In this document: one piece after another, positions 1-6,265 of the stretch
Layout: every line of letters starts with the position of its first letter
How positions within the stretch are numbered: the first letter of the stretch is position 1
From: CAXSDR01 sp964236445
Lineage (GTDB): Bacteria > Actinomycetota > Actinomycetes > Motilibacterales > Motilibacteraceae
NCBI GenBank assembly: GCA_964236445.1
Contig: CAXSDR010000121.1
Location: 1 to 9,243 of the forward strand
Length of the DNA stretch: 9,243 nt
Direction of reading: 5' to 3'
Translations under genes and position numbers: made by a program
Notes under the pieces: model-generated
Seen by the model: only the letters and a program-made list of their open reading frames with translations
Told to the model about the DNA's origin: nothing
Databases searched by the model: none

Positions 1-1307
1 TGGATGAGCTGGGCGACCTCGATGGGCAGCGCCTCCCAGTTGACGATGAGCTGGGCCTCGGCGAGGAGCTCGCCGACCCGGCTGCCGACCATGTGCACGC
101 CGACGACGGGGCCGTCCTTGGCGCGTACGAGCTTGACCGACCCCTGCGTGCGCAGGATCTGGCTCTTGCCGTTGCCGCCGAGGTCATAGACCAGGGTCTC
201 GATCTCGCCGTGGACCTCGCGGGCCTTGGCTTCTCCGAGTCCGACGGAGGCGACCTCGGGCTCGGAGTAGGTGATGCGCGGGACGCCGTCATAGTCGATC
301 GGAGCGACGGGGAGCCCGGCGATCTGCTCGGCCACGAGAATTCCCTCGCCGAAGCCGACGTGTGCCAGCTGCAGGGTGGGGATCAGGTCGCCGACCGCAT
401 AGACATCCGGGACCGCGGTGCGGCAGTGATCGTCCACGACGACGTAGCCGCGATCGAGGCGTACGCCGGCCTCCTCATATCCCAGCCCCGCCGACACCGG
501 CCCACGGCCCACGGCCACGAGCATCAGGTCGGCCTCGACGGTCTTGCCGTTCTCGAGCGTGACCCGCACGCCGTCCTCGGTGCGCTCCACGCCGCTGAAG
601 CGGTTGCCCAGCTCGAACGCGATGCCGCGGCGGCGGAAGGCGCGCTCGATCAGCTTGGAGCTCGACTCGTCTTCGAGGGGCAGCAGGTGCGGCAGTCCCT
701 CGACGATCGTGACGTCGGCACCGAACGACTTCCAGACGCTCGCGAACTCGACGCCGATGACGCCGCCACCGAGCACGATCACCGAGCGCGGAACCGAGTC
801 GAGGCGCAGCGCGTGGTCGCTGCTGAGAATGCGCTCGCCGTCGATCTGGAGGCCAGGCAGCGACTTGGGCACGGAGCCGGTCGCGAGGACGACCGACCGG
901 CCGGTGTAGCGCACACCGTCGACCTCGACGGTGTGCGCGTCGACGAGCCGGCCCCAGCCCTCGACGTAGGTGAGCTTGCGGGCGCGGACGAGACCCTGCA
1001 GCCCCTTGTAGAGGCGGCTGATCACCCCGTCCTTGTATTTGTTGACGCCCGCCATGTCGATGCCCTCGAACGTGCTCCGCACACCGAACTGCTCACCCTC
1101 GCGCGCGCCGTCGGCGAGCTCGGCCGCATGCAGCAGCGCCTTGGTGGGGATGCAGCCGTAGTGCAGGCACGTGCCGCCGACCTTGTCCTTCTCGACGAGC
1201 GCGACCGAGAGGCCGAGCTCGGCGGCGCGAAAGGCGCAGGCATATCCGCCGCTGCCGCCACCGAGGATGACGACGTCGAAGATCGGAGTTTCGTTGCTCG
1301 CCGTCAC
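1..1307 (-). CDS. lpdA: Dihydrolipoyl dehydrogenase (E3), 3' end outside window
   Basis: FAD-dependent disulfide oxidoreductase that reoxidises the lipoyl group of 2-oxoacid dehydrogenase complexes (and of the glycine cleavage H-protein), passing electrons to NAD+. The 435 codons present show an N-terminal FAD-binding GGGSGG (residues 16-21), the redox-active CX4C disulfide in GGTCLHYGCIPTK (Cys47, Cys52), the NAD-binding GGGVIG (about 180-185) and the second FAD contact AVGD (304-307), followed by the start of the dimerisation domain. Family members have about 460 residues, so roughly 25-30 are missing, including the catalytic His-Glu motif (HPTxxE), which should begin just past the window edge. 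The GTG start at 1307-1305 is supported by AAGGAG four bases upstream. The gene is divergent from the small gene at 1462. In related genomes an acyltransferase (E2) gene lies downstream, which would be off-window. Identification is firm. Confidence 0.96.
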   Translation of the reverse strand, partial: MTASNETPIFDVVILGGGSGGYACAFRAAELGLSVALVEKDKVGGTCLHYGCIPTKALLHAAELADGAREGEQFGVRSTFEGIDMAGVNKYKDGVISRLYKGLQGLVRARKLTYVEGWGRLVDAHTVEVDGVRYTGRSVVLATGSVPKSLPGLQIDGERILSSDHALRLDSVPRSVIVLGGGVIGVEFASVWKSFGADVTIVEGLPHLLPLEDESSSKLIERAFRRRGIAFELGNRFSGVERTEDGVRVTLENGKTVEADLMLVAVGRGPVSAGLGYEEAGVRLDRGYVVVDDHCRTAVPDVYAVGDLIPTLQLAHVGFGEGILVAEQIAGLPVAPIDYDGVPRITYSEPEVASVGLGEAKAREVHGEIETLVYDLGGNGKSQILRTQGSVKLVRAKDGPVVGVHMVGSRVGELLAEAQLIVNWEALPIEVAQLI

Positions 1308-1311
1308 GTTG

Positions 1312-1317
1312 CTCCTT
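1312..1317 (-). promoter_or_regulatory. Shine-Dalgarno of lpdA
   Basis: On the minus strand AAGGAG lies four bases before the GTG codon at 1307. It fixes that GTG as the start, because no better in-frame candidate with a ribosome binding site is seen nearby. Confidence 0.75.
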
Positions 1318-1397
1318 GACCCTTCAAAGCTTCACCGACGCGACATCTTGTCACTGTCCACCACGGTACGGCGGTGCGGGTCGAGGCGTCCGTGCCC

Positions 1398-1403
1398 TAG
1401 CGT
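1398..1403 (+). promoter_or_regulatory. Probable -10 box (TAGCGT) for the gene at 1462
   Basis: TAGCGT fits the TANNNT -10 consensus of actinobacterial housekeeping sigma factors. It lies in the 154-base divergent gap between lpdA and the small gene, with 58 bases between the box and the ATG. The same CTAGCGT string precedes the two other complete rightward genes here. No convincing -35 hexamer is visible 16-18 bases upstream. The rest of the gap shows nothing else I can support. Confidence 0.45.
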
Positions 1404-1461
1404 TCGACCCGACGGTCGCGCGCGTCGAGCGCGGCGCGGCAAGGGTGACGAAGGGCAGGAC

Positions 1462-1830
1462 ATGCTGAATCGGCTCGCGCGACGGCTGCGGCGCGGTGCC
1501 GGTGGCCCCGACGCGTCGGGTGCCGCAGGGTCCGCCGGCGGCGACAAGGCCCACCTCGTGGAGTTCGCCAGGACCCATCGCGGTGTCGAGGCGTTCGTGG
1601 AACCTCCCACCGCCATGACGCCGACGACCGTGGTCTTCGTCGCGCACGACGGCGAGTGGACCCGGCGCCGGGTGCCCGACGCCCGCACGCTGCACCAGCT
1701 CGCCAACACGCTCGGCATCCCGAGCTATGACGCGGCCGTGGTCGGCTATCCGCAGCGCATGCGGGCCTGGAACTCCGCCCGGGCCCGTGAGGCCAAGGAG
1801 CGCGAGCAGCGGCGGGCCGACGGCGCCTGA
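1462..1830 (+). CDS. Small conserved actinobacterial protein of unknown function (122 aa)
   Basis: The product is a soluble-looking 122-residue protein. It has a short basic N-terminus (LNRLARRLRR), a Gly/Ala/Ser-rich linker (about residues 13-28), a compact core (about 29-105) containing EPPTAMTPTTVVFVAHDGEWTRR and a terminal GIPSYDAAVVGYPQRMRAWN stretch, and a charged Arg/Glu/Lys tail. There is no signal peptide, membrane segment, Cys pair or nucleotide-binding loop. The core resembles, from memory, a short protein found beside lpd/pepA genes in other actinobacteria, sometimes loosely labelled oxidoreductase; I see no cofactor motif supporting that name. The ATG at 1462 is preceded by AAGGGCAGGA, a usable ribosome binding site; the reading frame stays open upstream, but the reading there looks non-coding. 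It is divergent from lpdA and convergent with pepA, with 19 bases between the two stop codons. Function not assigned. Confidence 0.85.
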   Translation: MLNRLARRLRRGAGGPDASGAAGSAGGDKAHLVEFARTHRGVEAFVEPPTAMTPTTVVFVAHDGEWTRRRVPDARTLHQLANTLGIPSYDAAVVGYPQRMRAWNSARAREAKEREQRRADGA

Positions 1831-1843
1831 GCCAGCCGGCGCC
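1822..1843. terminator. Possible hairpin between convergent stop codons
   Basis: GGCGCC occurs at 1822-1827 and again at 1838-1843, giving a six-pair GC stem with a 10-base loop. It spans the stop codon of the small gene and lies just before the pepA stop on the other strand. There is no U-tract on either side, so it is a weak candidate for a bidirectional terminator. It could be chance in such GC-rich DNA. Confidence 0.25.
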
Positions 1844-1849
1844 ATGGCA

Positions 1850-3367
1850 TCAGACCCGAGCGGCGAAGTCCTCGCACAGGGCGATCAGCGTGCGGGTGCT
1901 CATGCCGGTGCCCCCCACGGGGGTGTGGCCGTGGGCGCTGCCGCTGTTGAAGGCCGGCCCGGCGATGTCGAGGTGCGCCCAGGGGGTGCCCTCGGTCACG
2001 AAGTGCTGGAGGAACAGCCCGGCCACCAGCATTGCGCCGTAGCGGTCGCCCATGTTGGCGATGTCGGCGACCGGCGAGTCCATCGAGGGACGCAGCTCGG
2101 GCGGGAGCGGCATCGGCCAGAACGCCTCGCCGGTGCGGGCGGCGGCTGTGCGTAGCGCATCTCGCAGGTCGTCGTCGTTGCCCATCAGCGCGCCGACCCG
2201 GCTGCCCAGGGCGATCAGCTGTGCTCCCGTGAGTGTCGCGATGTCGATGACGGCATCGGGCTTCTGCTCGCAAGCTGCTGCCAGCGCGTCCCCGAGCAGC
2301 AGCCGGCCCTCGGCGTCGGTGTTGAGCACCTCGACGGTCGTGCCGCCGTACATCGTGAGGACGTCGGACGGGCGGATCGCCGACCCGCTCGGCATGTTCT
2401 CGGCCATCGGCACCCACCCCGTCACCCGCAACGGCAGGCCGAGCTTCGCGACCGCGGTGACGGCGGCGATCACGGCGGCCGCACCGCCCATGTCGCACTT
2501 CATCGTCACCATCGCCGCCGGCGGCTTGAGCGACAGCCCGCCCGAGTCGAACGTCACGCCCTTGCCGACCAGCGCGACGTGACGGGTCGCGCCGGCGGGG
2601 GAGTAGGAAAGCTGGACGAGCCGAGGGGGGTTCGCCGAGCCCTGCCCGACCCCGAGGATCCCGCCGAACCCGCGCCGACGCAGCGCCCGCTCGTCGAGCA
2701 CGTCGACCGTCACGTCCAGGCCGGCGGCAGCCGCCGTCGCGGCAGCCGCGAGCTCCACCGGGTGCAGGTGCGAGGGGGGTGTGTTCACCAGATCGCGTAC
2801 GACGTTGGTCGCCTCGGACACGACCGCCGCGCGCTCGGCGGCGACCTTTGCGCCCCGGTCGCGTGCCAGACCCGTGAGCAGCACGAGTGTGGCGACGGGT
2901 CGCTTCACACCCTGCGTCGTGGTCCGGAAGCGCAGGTAGGCATAGGCGCCCAGGAGGGCACCCTCGGCCACCGCGCCGATGTCCTCGACGCTCTCGGCCG
3001 GAAGGGCGAGCGCGACCCGCGCGGTGCCGGCCAGAGCGCGTACGGCGGCGCCGGCACCACGACGCAGGGACTCGAGCCGGTCGGGCGCGACGGCGGGGTC
3101 GCCCGCTGCGGGTGTCTGATCGCCGAGGCCGACGGCGACGACGACAGGGATCGACATCGAGCCCGGCGTGGGGACCCGCGTGACCTCCCCCGGCGCGCCG
3201 GTGGCACCTACCGCTGACAGTGCCCGCAGCAGCCGGCCGTCGAACGCCGCGTCGAGCTCGGCGGCGCCCGCGAGCTGCGCGCCCTTCGGTGTCTTCCACA
3301 GCCCGACGACGATCGCGTCGGCCTTCACGCGGGGGAGCGCCTTGGCACTCAAGCTCAGTTCGGCCAC
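1850..3367 (-). CDS. pepA: Leucyl aminopeptidase, peptidase family M17
   Basis: Cytosolic two-metal aminopeptidase that removes N-terminal residues from peptides and is involved in peptide turnover. The 505-residue length matches the family. The N-terminal domain (about 1-170) is variable. The C-terminal catalytic domain carries every M17 hallmark: GKGVTFDSGGLSLKP (Lys269 and Asp274 as metal ligands, Lys281 catalytic), KCDMGGAAAV (Asp292), NTDAEGRLLLGD (Asp351 and Glu353 as ligands, Arg355 catalytic) and DIATLTGA (375-382). The start is GTG at 3367-3365; upstream there is only a weak purine stretch (GGAAGTGGTGG), so the start is probable rather than certain. The gene diverges from gcvT across 78 bases and converges on the small gene at 1462. 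In M. tuberculosis, as I recall, pepB is likewise next to gcvT. M17 homologues in enterobacteria can also bind DNA; nothing here speaks for or against that. Confidence 0.96.
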   Translation of the reverse strand: MAELSLSAKALPRVKADAIVVGLWKTPKGAQLAGAAELDAAFDGRLLRALSAVGATGAPGEVTRVPTPGSMSIPVVVAVGLGDQTPAAGDPAVAPDRLESLRRGAGAAVRALAGTARVALALPAESVEDIGAVAEGALLGAYAYLRFRTTTQGVKRPVATLVLLTGLARDRGAKVAAERAAVVSEATNVVRDLVNTPPSHLHPVELAAAATAAAAGLDVTVDVLDERALRRRGFGGILGVGQGSANPPRLVQLSYSPAGATRHVALVGKGVTFDSGGLSLKPPAAMVTMKCDMGGAAAVIAAVTAVAKLGLPLRVTGWVPMAENMPSGSAIRPSDVLTMYGGTTVEVLNTDAEGRLLLGDALAAACEQKPDAVIDIATLTGAQLIALGSRVGALMGNDDDLRDALRTAAARTGEAFWPMPLPPELRPSMDSPVADIANMGDRYGAMLVAGLFLQHFVTEGTPWAHLDIAGPAFNSGSAHGHTPVGGTGMSTRTLIALCEDFAARV

Positions 3368-3427
3368 GACGCCACCACTTCCACGCTGCTCAGCCGACTC
3401 ACCTGAGTCTCCTCGGTCGGGGTGCCG

Positions 3428-3433
3428 ATGCTA
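3428..3433 (-). promoter_or_regulatory. Possible -10 box (TAGCAT) for pepA, overlapping the gcvT box
   Basis: Read on the minus strand, the region 3437-3428 is ACGCTAGCAT. TAGCAT fits TANNNT and shares its CTAG centre with the rightward TAGCGT box. A transcript starting about seven bases downstream would have a leader of about 50 bases before the pepA GTG. No clear -35 is seen. Confidence 0.35.
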
Positions 3434-3437
3434 GCGT
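3432..3437 (+). promoter_or_regulatory. Probable extended -10 box (TGCTAGCGT) for gcvT
   Basis: TAGCGT is preceded by TGC, giving an extended -10 element (TGnTANNNT), which can work without a good -35. Eight bases separate it from the ATG at 3446, so transcription starting 6-8 bases downstream would begin at or within about two bases of the start codon. No Shine-Dalgarno sequence lies before this ATG, consistent with a leaderless message. Confidence 0.5.
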
Positions 3438-3445
3438 CCGTCGCC

Positions 3446-4546
3446 ATGGCCGACAGGGACGAGGGCTCCGAGGAGCTGGTGCGCTCGCCTCTCGACTCGC
3501 GCCACCGCGCGCTCGGGGCCCGCATGGCACCTTTCGCCGGCTGGGACATGGCGCTGCACTACACCGGCGTGCTGCACGAGCACCTGGCAGTCCGTTCCGG
3601 CGTCGGCATCTTCGACGTGAGCCACCTCGGCACCGCCACGGTGCGCGGTCCCGGCGCACGCGCATTCCTCGACTCCGCGCTGAGCAACGCCCTGTCGCGC
3701 ATCGGGCCCGGGCAGGCGCAATACACGCTGTGCCTCGACGCGCAGACGGCCGGCGTCGTGGACGACCTGATCGTCTATCTGCGCAGCGACGAGGACGTGC
3801 TGCTCGTCCCCAACGCCGCCAACGCCGCGGACGTCGTCGCCCGGCTGGCGGCTGTGGCTCCGGTCGGCGTCGAGGTCGAGAACGTGCACACCGCGCACGC
3901 GGTGCTGGCCATCCAGGGCCCGCGCAGTGACGAGGTGCTCGAGGCGATCGGACTGCCGCACGGCCTGTCCTACATGGCGTTCGTCGATGTCGCGGTCGGC
4001 GATGCGAGCGTGACCGTCTGCCGCACCGGCTACACCGGGGAGCGCGGTTATGAGCTCGTGGCTCCGGCCGCCGCCGCTCCAGGGCTGTGGGACACCGCCG
4101 TTGCCGCGGGGGCGGTGCCCTGCGGGCTGGGCGCGCGCGACACGCTGCGCACCGAGATGGGCTATGCCTTGCACGGGCAGGAGCTTTCGCTGGCGATCAC
4201 GCCGCTGCAGGCGGGGGTCGGCTGGGCCGTCGGCTGGTCGAAGGAGGCCTTCTGGGGTCGCGAGGCGCTGTTGCGTGAGCGCGCCGAGGGTCCGCACCGG
4301 GTCTCACACGGACTGCTGGCCCTGGAGCGCGCCGTGCCGCGCCCGGGCATGGCCGTTCTCGCGGGCGGTCGCCCGGTGGGCGAGGTCACCAGCGGCACCC
4401 ACTCGCCGACCCTGGGCGTCGGGGTGGCGCTCGCCCTCGTGTCGCCCTCGGTGCGCGTCGGTGACGAGGTGGCGCTTGACGTACGCGGCCGCGCAGTGGC
4501 GATGCGTGTCGTGCGGCCGCCCTTCGTGGACCGTTCGCCGCGCTAG
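3446..4546 (+). CDS. gcvT: Aminomethyltransferase, glycine cleavage T-protein family
   Basis: T-proteins take the aminomethyl group from the lipoylated H-protein and transfer its methylene to tetrahydrofolate, releasing ammonia. Starting at ATG 3446 the protein has 366 residues, a normal length. Family motifs in order are: HRALGARMAPFAGWDM (20-35), EHLAVR (45-50), GIFDVSHLG (54-62), GQAQYT (89-94), VVDDLIVY (104-111) with the conserved active-site Asp region, AIQGPR (155-160), RTGYTGERGYEL (193-204), GLGARDTLRTEMG (227-239) and the C-terminal barrel domain with GEVTSGTHSPTLG (312-324). A GTG eight codons upstream (3422) is in frame, but it would place coding sequence over the -10 box, so ATG 3446 is preferred. 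No gcvH or gcvP is in the window. A folate-binding relative such as a YgfZ-type protein is less likely, since the full T-protein motif set is present. Confidence 0.92.
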   Translation: MADRDEGSEELVRSPLDSRHRALGARMAPFAGWDMALHYTGVLHEHLAVRSGVGIFDVSHLGTATVRGPGARAFLDSALSNALSRIGPGQAQYTLCLDAQTAGVVDDLIVYLRSDEDVLLVPNAANAADVVARLAAVAPVGVEVENVHTAHAVLAIQGPRSDEVLEAIGLPHGLSYMAFVDVAVGDASVTVCRTGYTGERGYELVAPAAAAPGLWDTAVAAGAVPCGLGARDTLRTEMGYALHGQELSLAITPLQAGVGWAVGWSKEAFWGREALLRERAEGPHRVSHGLLALERAVPRPGMAVLAGGRPVGEVTSGTHSPTLGVGVALALVSPSVRVGDEVALDVRGRAVAMRVVRPPFVDRSPR

Positions 4547-4630
4547 GGACACGAAGGCCGCGGGTGCGAACCTTGTGACTCACCGACCAAGGGGATCTAC
4601 TTGTGGCGTGTCGGCGCACCCGGCGTTCGC

Positions 4631-4636
4631 TAGCGT
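4631..4636 (+). promoter_or_regulatory. Probable -10 box (TAGCGT) for the monooxygenase gene
   Basis: GCTAGCGT at 4629-4636 repeats exactly the eight bases found ahead of gcvT. The box ends 30 bases before the ATG at 4667, giving a short leader with a good ribosome binding site (GGAGG, 4656-4660 region). A -35 element is not obvious; TTGTGG at 4601 is too far away. The gene therefore seems to have its own promoter rather than depending on read-through from gcvT, whose stop lies 120 bases upstream. Confidence 0.5.
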
Positions 4637-4651
4637 TCCGACGGTGTCGGA
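4637..4651. promoter_or_regulatory. Inverted repeat TCCGAC-ggt-GTCGGA, possible operator or leader hairpin
   Basis: A perfect six-base inverted repeat with a three-base centre starts immediately after the -10 box and covers the expected transcription start of the monooxygenase gene. It could be a dimeric repressor site or a small hairpin in the mRNA leader. Six-base arms can arise by chance in GC-rich DNA, so this is a candidate only. Confidence 0.35.
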
Positions 4652-4666
4652 CAGACGGAGGTCGGC

Positions 4667-6193
4667 ATGCGGGTCGCGGTGATCGGCGCGGGTTTCGCGG
4701 GATTGAGCACCGCCAAGGTGCTCTCCGCGGTGGGCTTCGACGTCAGCGTCTTCGAGAAGGCACCCGACATCGGCGGGGTGTGGAGCGCCACTCGGCGTTA
4801 TCCGGGACTGCGCACCCAGAACGACAAGCGGACGTACGCACTGTCGGACTTCCCCATGCCGCGATCCTTTCCCCAGTGGCCGTCCGGGGAGCAGGTGCAG
4901 GCCTATCTCATCGGCTACATGCGAGCTTTCGGACTCGAACCGATGGTGCGACTGCAGACCGAAGTGGTCGACGCGAAGCCGACCGCCGACGGCACGGGCT
5001 GGGCGGTGACCTTCCGGCGGGCCGACTCCGATGCGGCGGCCACCCCCGACACCGAGGAGTTCGACCAGCTGGTCATCGCCAATGGCGTCTTCAGCACGCC
5101 GCACCTGCCGCAACTGCCCGGGCAGGAAGCGTTCACCGAAGCCGGTGGGCGGATCTCGGCGGCCAGTGAACTCCAGGACGTCGAGGGCGCTCGAGACAGG
5201 CACGTGGTAGTGGTCGGCTATGGCAAATCGGCCTGCGATATAGCCGTGCCCCTCAGCGACGTCGCCGCGAGCACCGATGTCATCGCCCGGCAGCTGTTGT
5301 GGAAGATGCCTCGAAAGCTGGGCGGACTGCTCAACTACAAATACCTCATGCTCACACGGCTGGGCGAAGGTCTCTTCCGCTATCAGCGTCCGCGCGGATT
5401 CGAGCGCTTGTTGCACGGACCAGGCGACAGGATTCGGCGACAGCTGCTGGGCAGCGTGCAGGCCGTGTCGACGCGCCAGCTCAGGCTGCGCGACCTCGGG
5501 CTGCTGCCCGGCGGCTCGTTCGAGGACATTGCGCGTAGCACCGTGAGCTTGACGACGGAGGGCTTCTATCAGCGGGTCGGCAACGGCAGGATTCGGGTGC
5601 ACCGCGACTGCCAGATCACGAGGCTCTTGGTCGAGAACGGGCAACCCAGCGCCGAACTGTCCGACTCCAGCGTCGTGCCCGCCGACCTCATCGTCTGCGG
5701 CACGGGTTTCTCTCAGGCGGTGCCGTTCCTGCCCGCCGATGTGCGACACCGCCTCACCGACGACAACGGCAACTTTCTGCTGTTCCGCAACATCAAGCCG
5801 GTCGACGTCGCCCGGCTGTATTTCTCCGGCTACAACTCCTCTTTCTTCAGCCCCCTCAGCGCTGAGATGGCCGCTATCTGGATCGCTTACGACCTGCTCG
5901 GTGCCCTTCGGCTGCCGTCGTCAGCGGAGCAGCGACGCGATCTGACGGTGAGGCTGAAGTGGATGGACGAGCGCACTGACGGACACCACGCCCATGGCAC
6001 CAACATCATCCCCTTCTCGTTGCACAACATCGACGAGATACTCGATGACGCCCGGTGCAACGTCGGACCGATGCGACGTGCCCTGCAATGGTTGCTCCCG
6101 CTCGACCCCAGTGCCTACCGCAACGTGACTGCTCAGTTGATCGCCAGAAAGAACGAGCTGGACGACCTGGGGCACCGAGTGGTCGAGAGGTGA
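4667..6193 (+). CDS. Flavin-containing monooxygenase-like protein (FAD/NADPH)
   Basis: Probable FAD- and NADPH-dependent oxygenase or oxidoreductase of 508 residues; substrate unknown. It begins directly with a Rossmann fold: VAVIGAGFAG (3-12), acidic Glu30 closing the FAD motif, then GGVW (36-39) and NDKRTYALSDFPMP (52-65), the region that in FMOs follows the flavin site. A second dinucleotide motif, VVVVGYGKSACD (180-191), should bind NADPH, and DLIVCGTGF (340-348) is the usual FMO third motif. The FMO/BVMO fingerprint FxGxxxH, expected between the two Rossmann motifs, is absent: the aligned stretch is FTEAGGRISA (156-165). There is no signal peptide or obvious membrane anchor. ATG 4667 has GGAGG about six bases upstream. 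Base composition is lower than next door: hand counts of four 60-base rows give 57-60% GC, against about 78-82% in rows of cobT and gcvT. It lies alone between gcvT and the convergent cob operon. Confidence 0.85.
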   Translation: MRVAVIGAGFAGLSTAKVLSAVGFDVSVFEKAPDIGGVWSATRRYPGLRTQNDKRTYALSDFPMPRSFPQWPSGEQVQAYLIGYMRAFGLEPMVRLQTEVVDAKPTADGTGWAVTFRRADSDAAATPDTEEFDQLVIANGVFSTPHLPQLPGQEAFTEAGGRISAASELQDVEGARDRHVVVVGYGKSACDIAVPLSDVAASTDVIARQLLWKMPRKLGGLLNYKYLMLTRLGEGLFRYQRPRGFERLLHGPGDRIRRQLLGSVQAVSTRQLRLRDLGLLPGGSFEDIARSTVSLTTEGFYQRVGNGRIRVHRDCQITRLLVENGQPSAELSDSSVVPADLIVCGTGFSQAVPFLPADVRHRLTDDNGNFLLFRNIKPVDVARLYFSGYNSSFFSPLSAEMAAIWIAYDLLGALRLPSSAEQRRDLTVRLKWMDERTDGHHAHGTNIIPFSLHNIDEILDDARCNVGPMRRALQWLLPLDPSAYRNVTAQLIARKNELDDLGHRVVER

Positions 6194-6265
6194 ACGGGAC
6201 GCTCACCGCAGGCACGACTCCCGCAAGGCACAGTGCTTCGACATCTCGGGTCTGCCGACGAGCGC
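6194..6265. other. Short convergent gap between monooxygenase and cobS
   Basis: Seventy-two bases separate the two stop codons. A five-base stem, GGTGA at 6189-6193 with TCACC at 6203-6207, overlaps the monooxygenase stop, but it is too short and lacks a U-tract, so I do not call a terminator. Nothing else is visible. Confidence 0.4.

Noticed and set aside
93..1319. Long rightward open frame of about 408 codons opposite lpdA
   Set aside because: It is the antisense shadow of lpdA: rich in Asp, Arg, Ala and Glu with no recognisable domain, while the leftward frame shows the complete E3 motif set.
1363..1368. TACCGT on the minus strand as an lpdA -10 box
   Set aside because: It fits TANNNT but lacks the CTAG core of the other boxes here and has no -35 partner, so support is too thin for a feature.
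1746..3299. Leftward frame of about 517 codons overlapping pepA
   Set aside because: The product is an Arg-rich frame-shadow of pepA, whose true frame carries all M17 active-site residues.
4571..4592. CCTTG / CAAGG inverted repeat after gcvT as a terminator
   Set aside because: Only five base pairs with a 12-base loop and no U-tract; within chance expectation.
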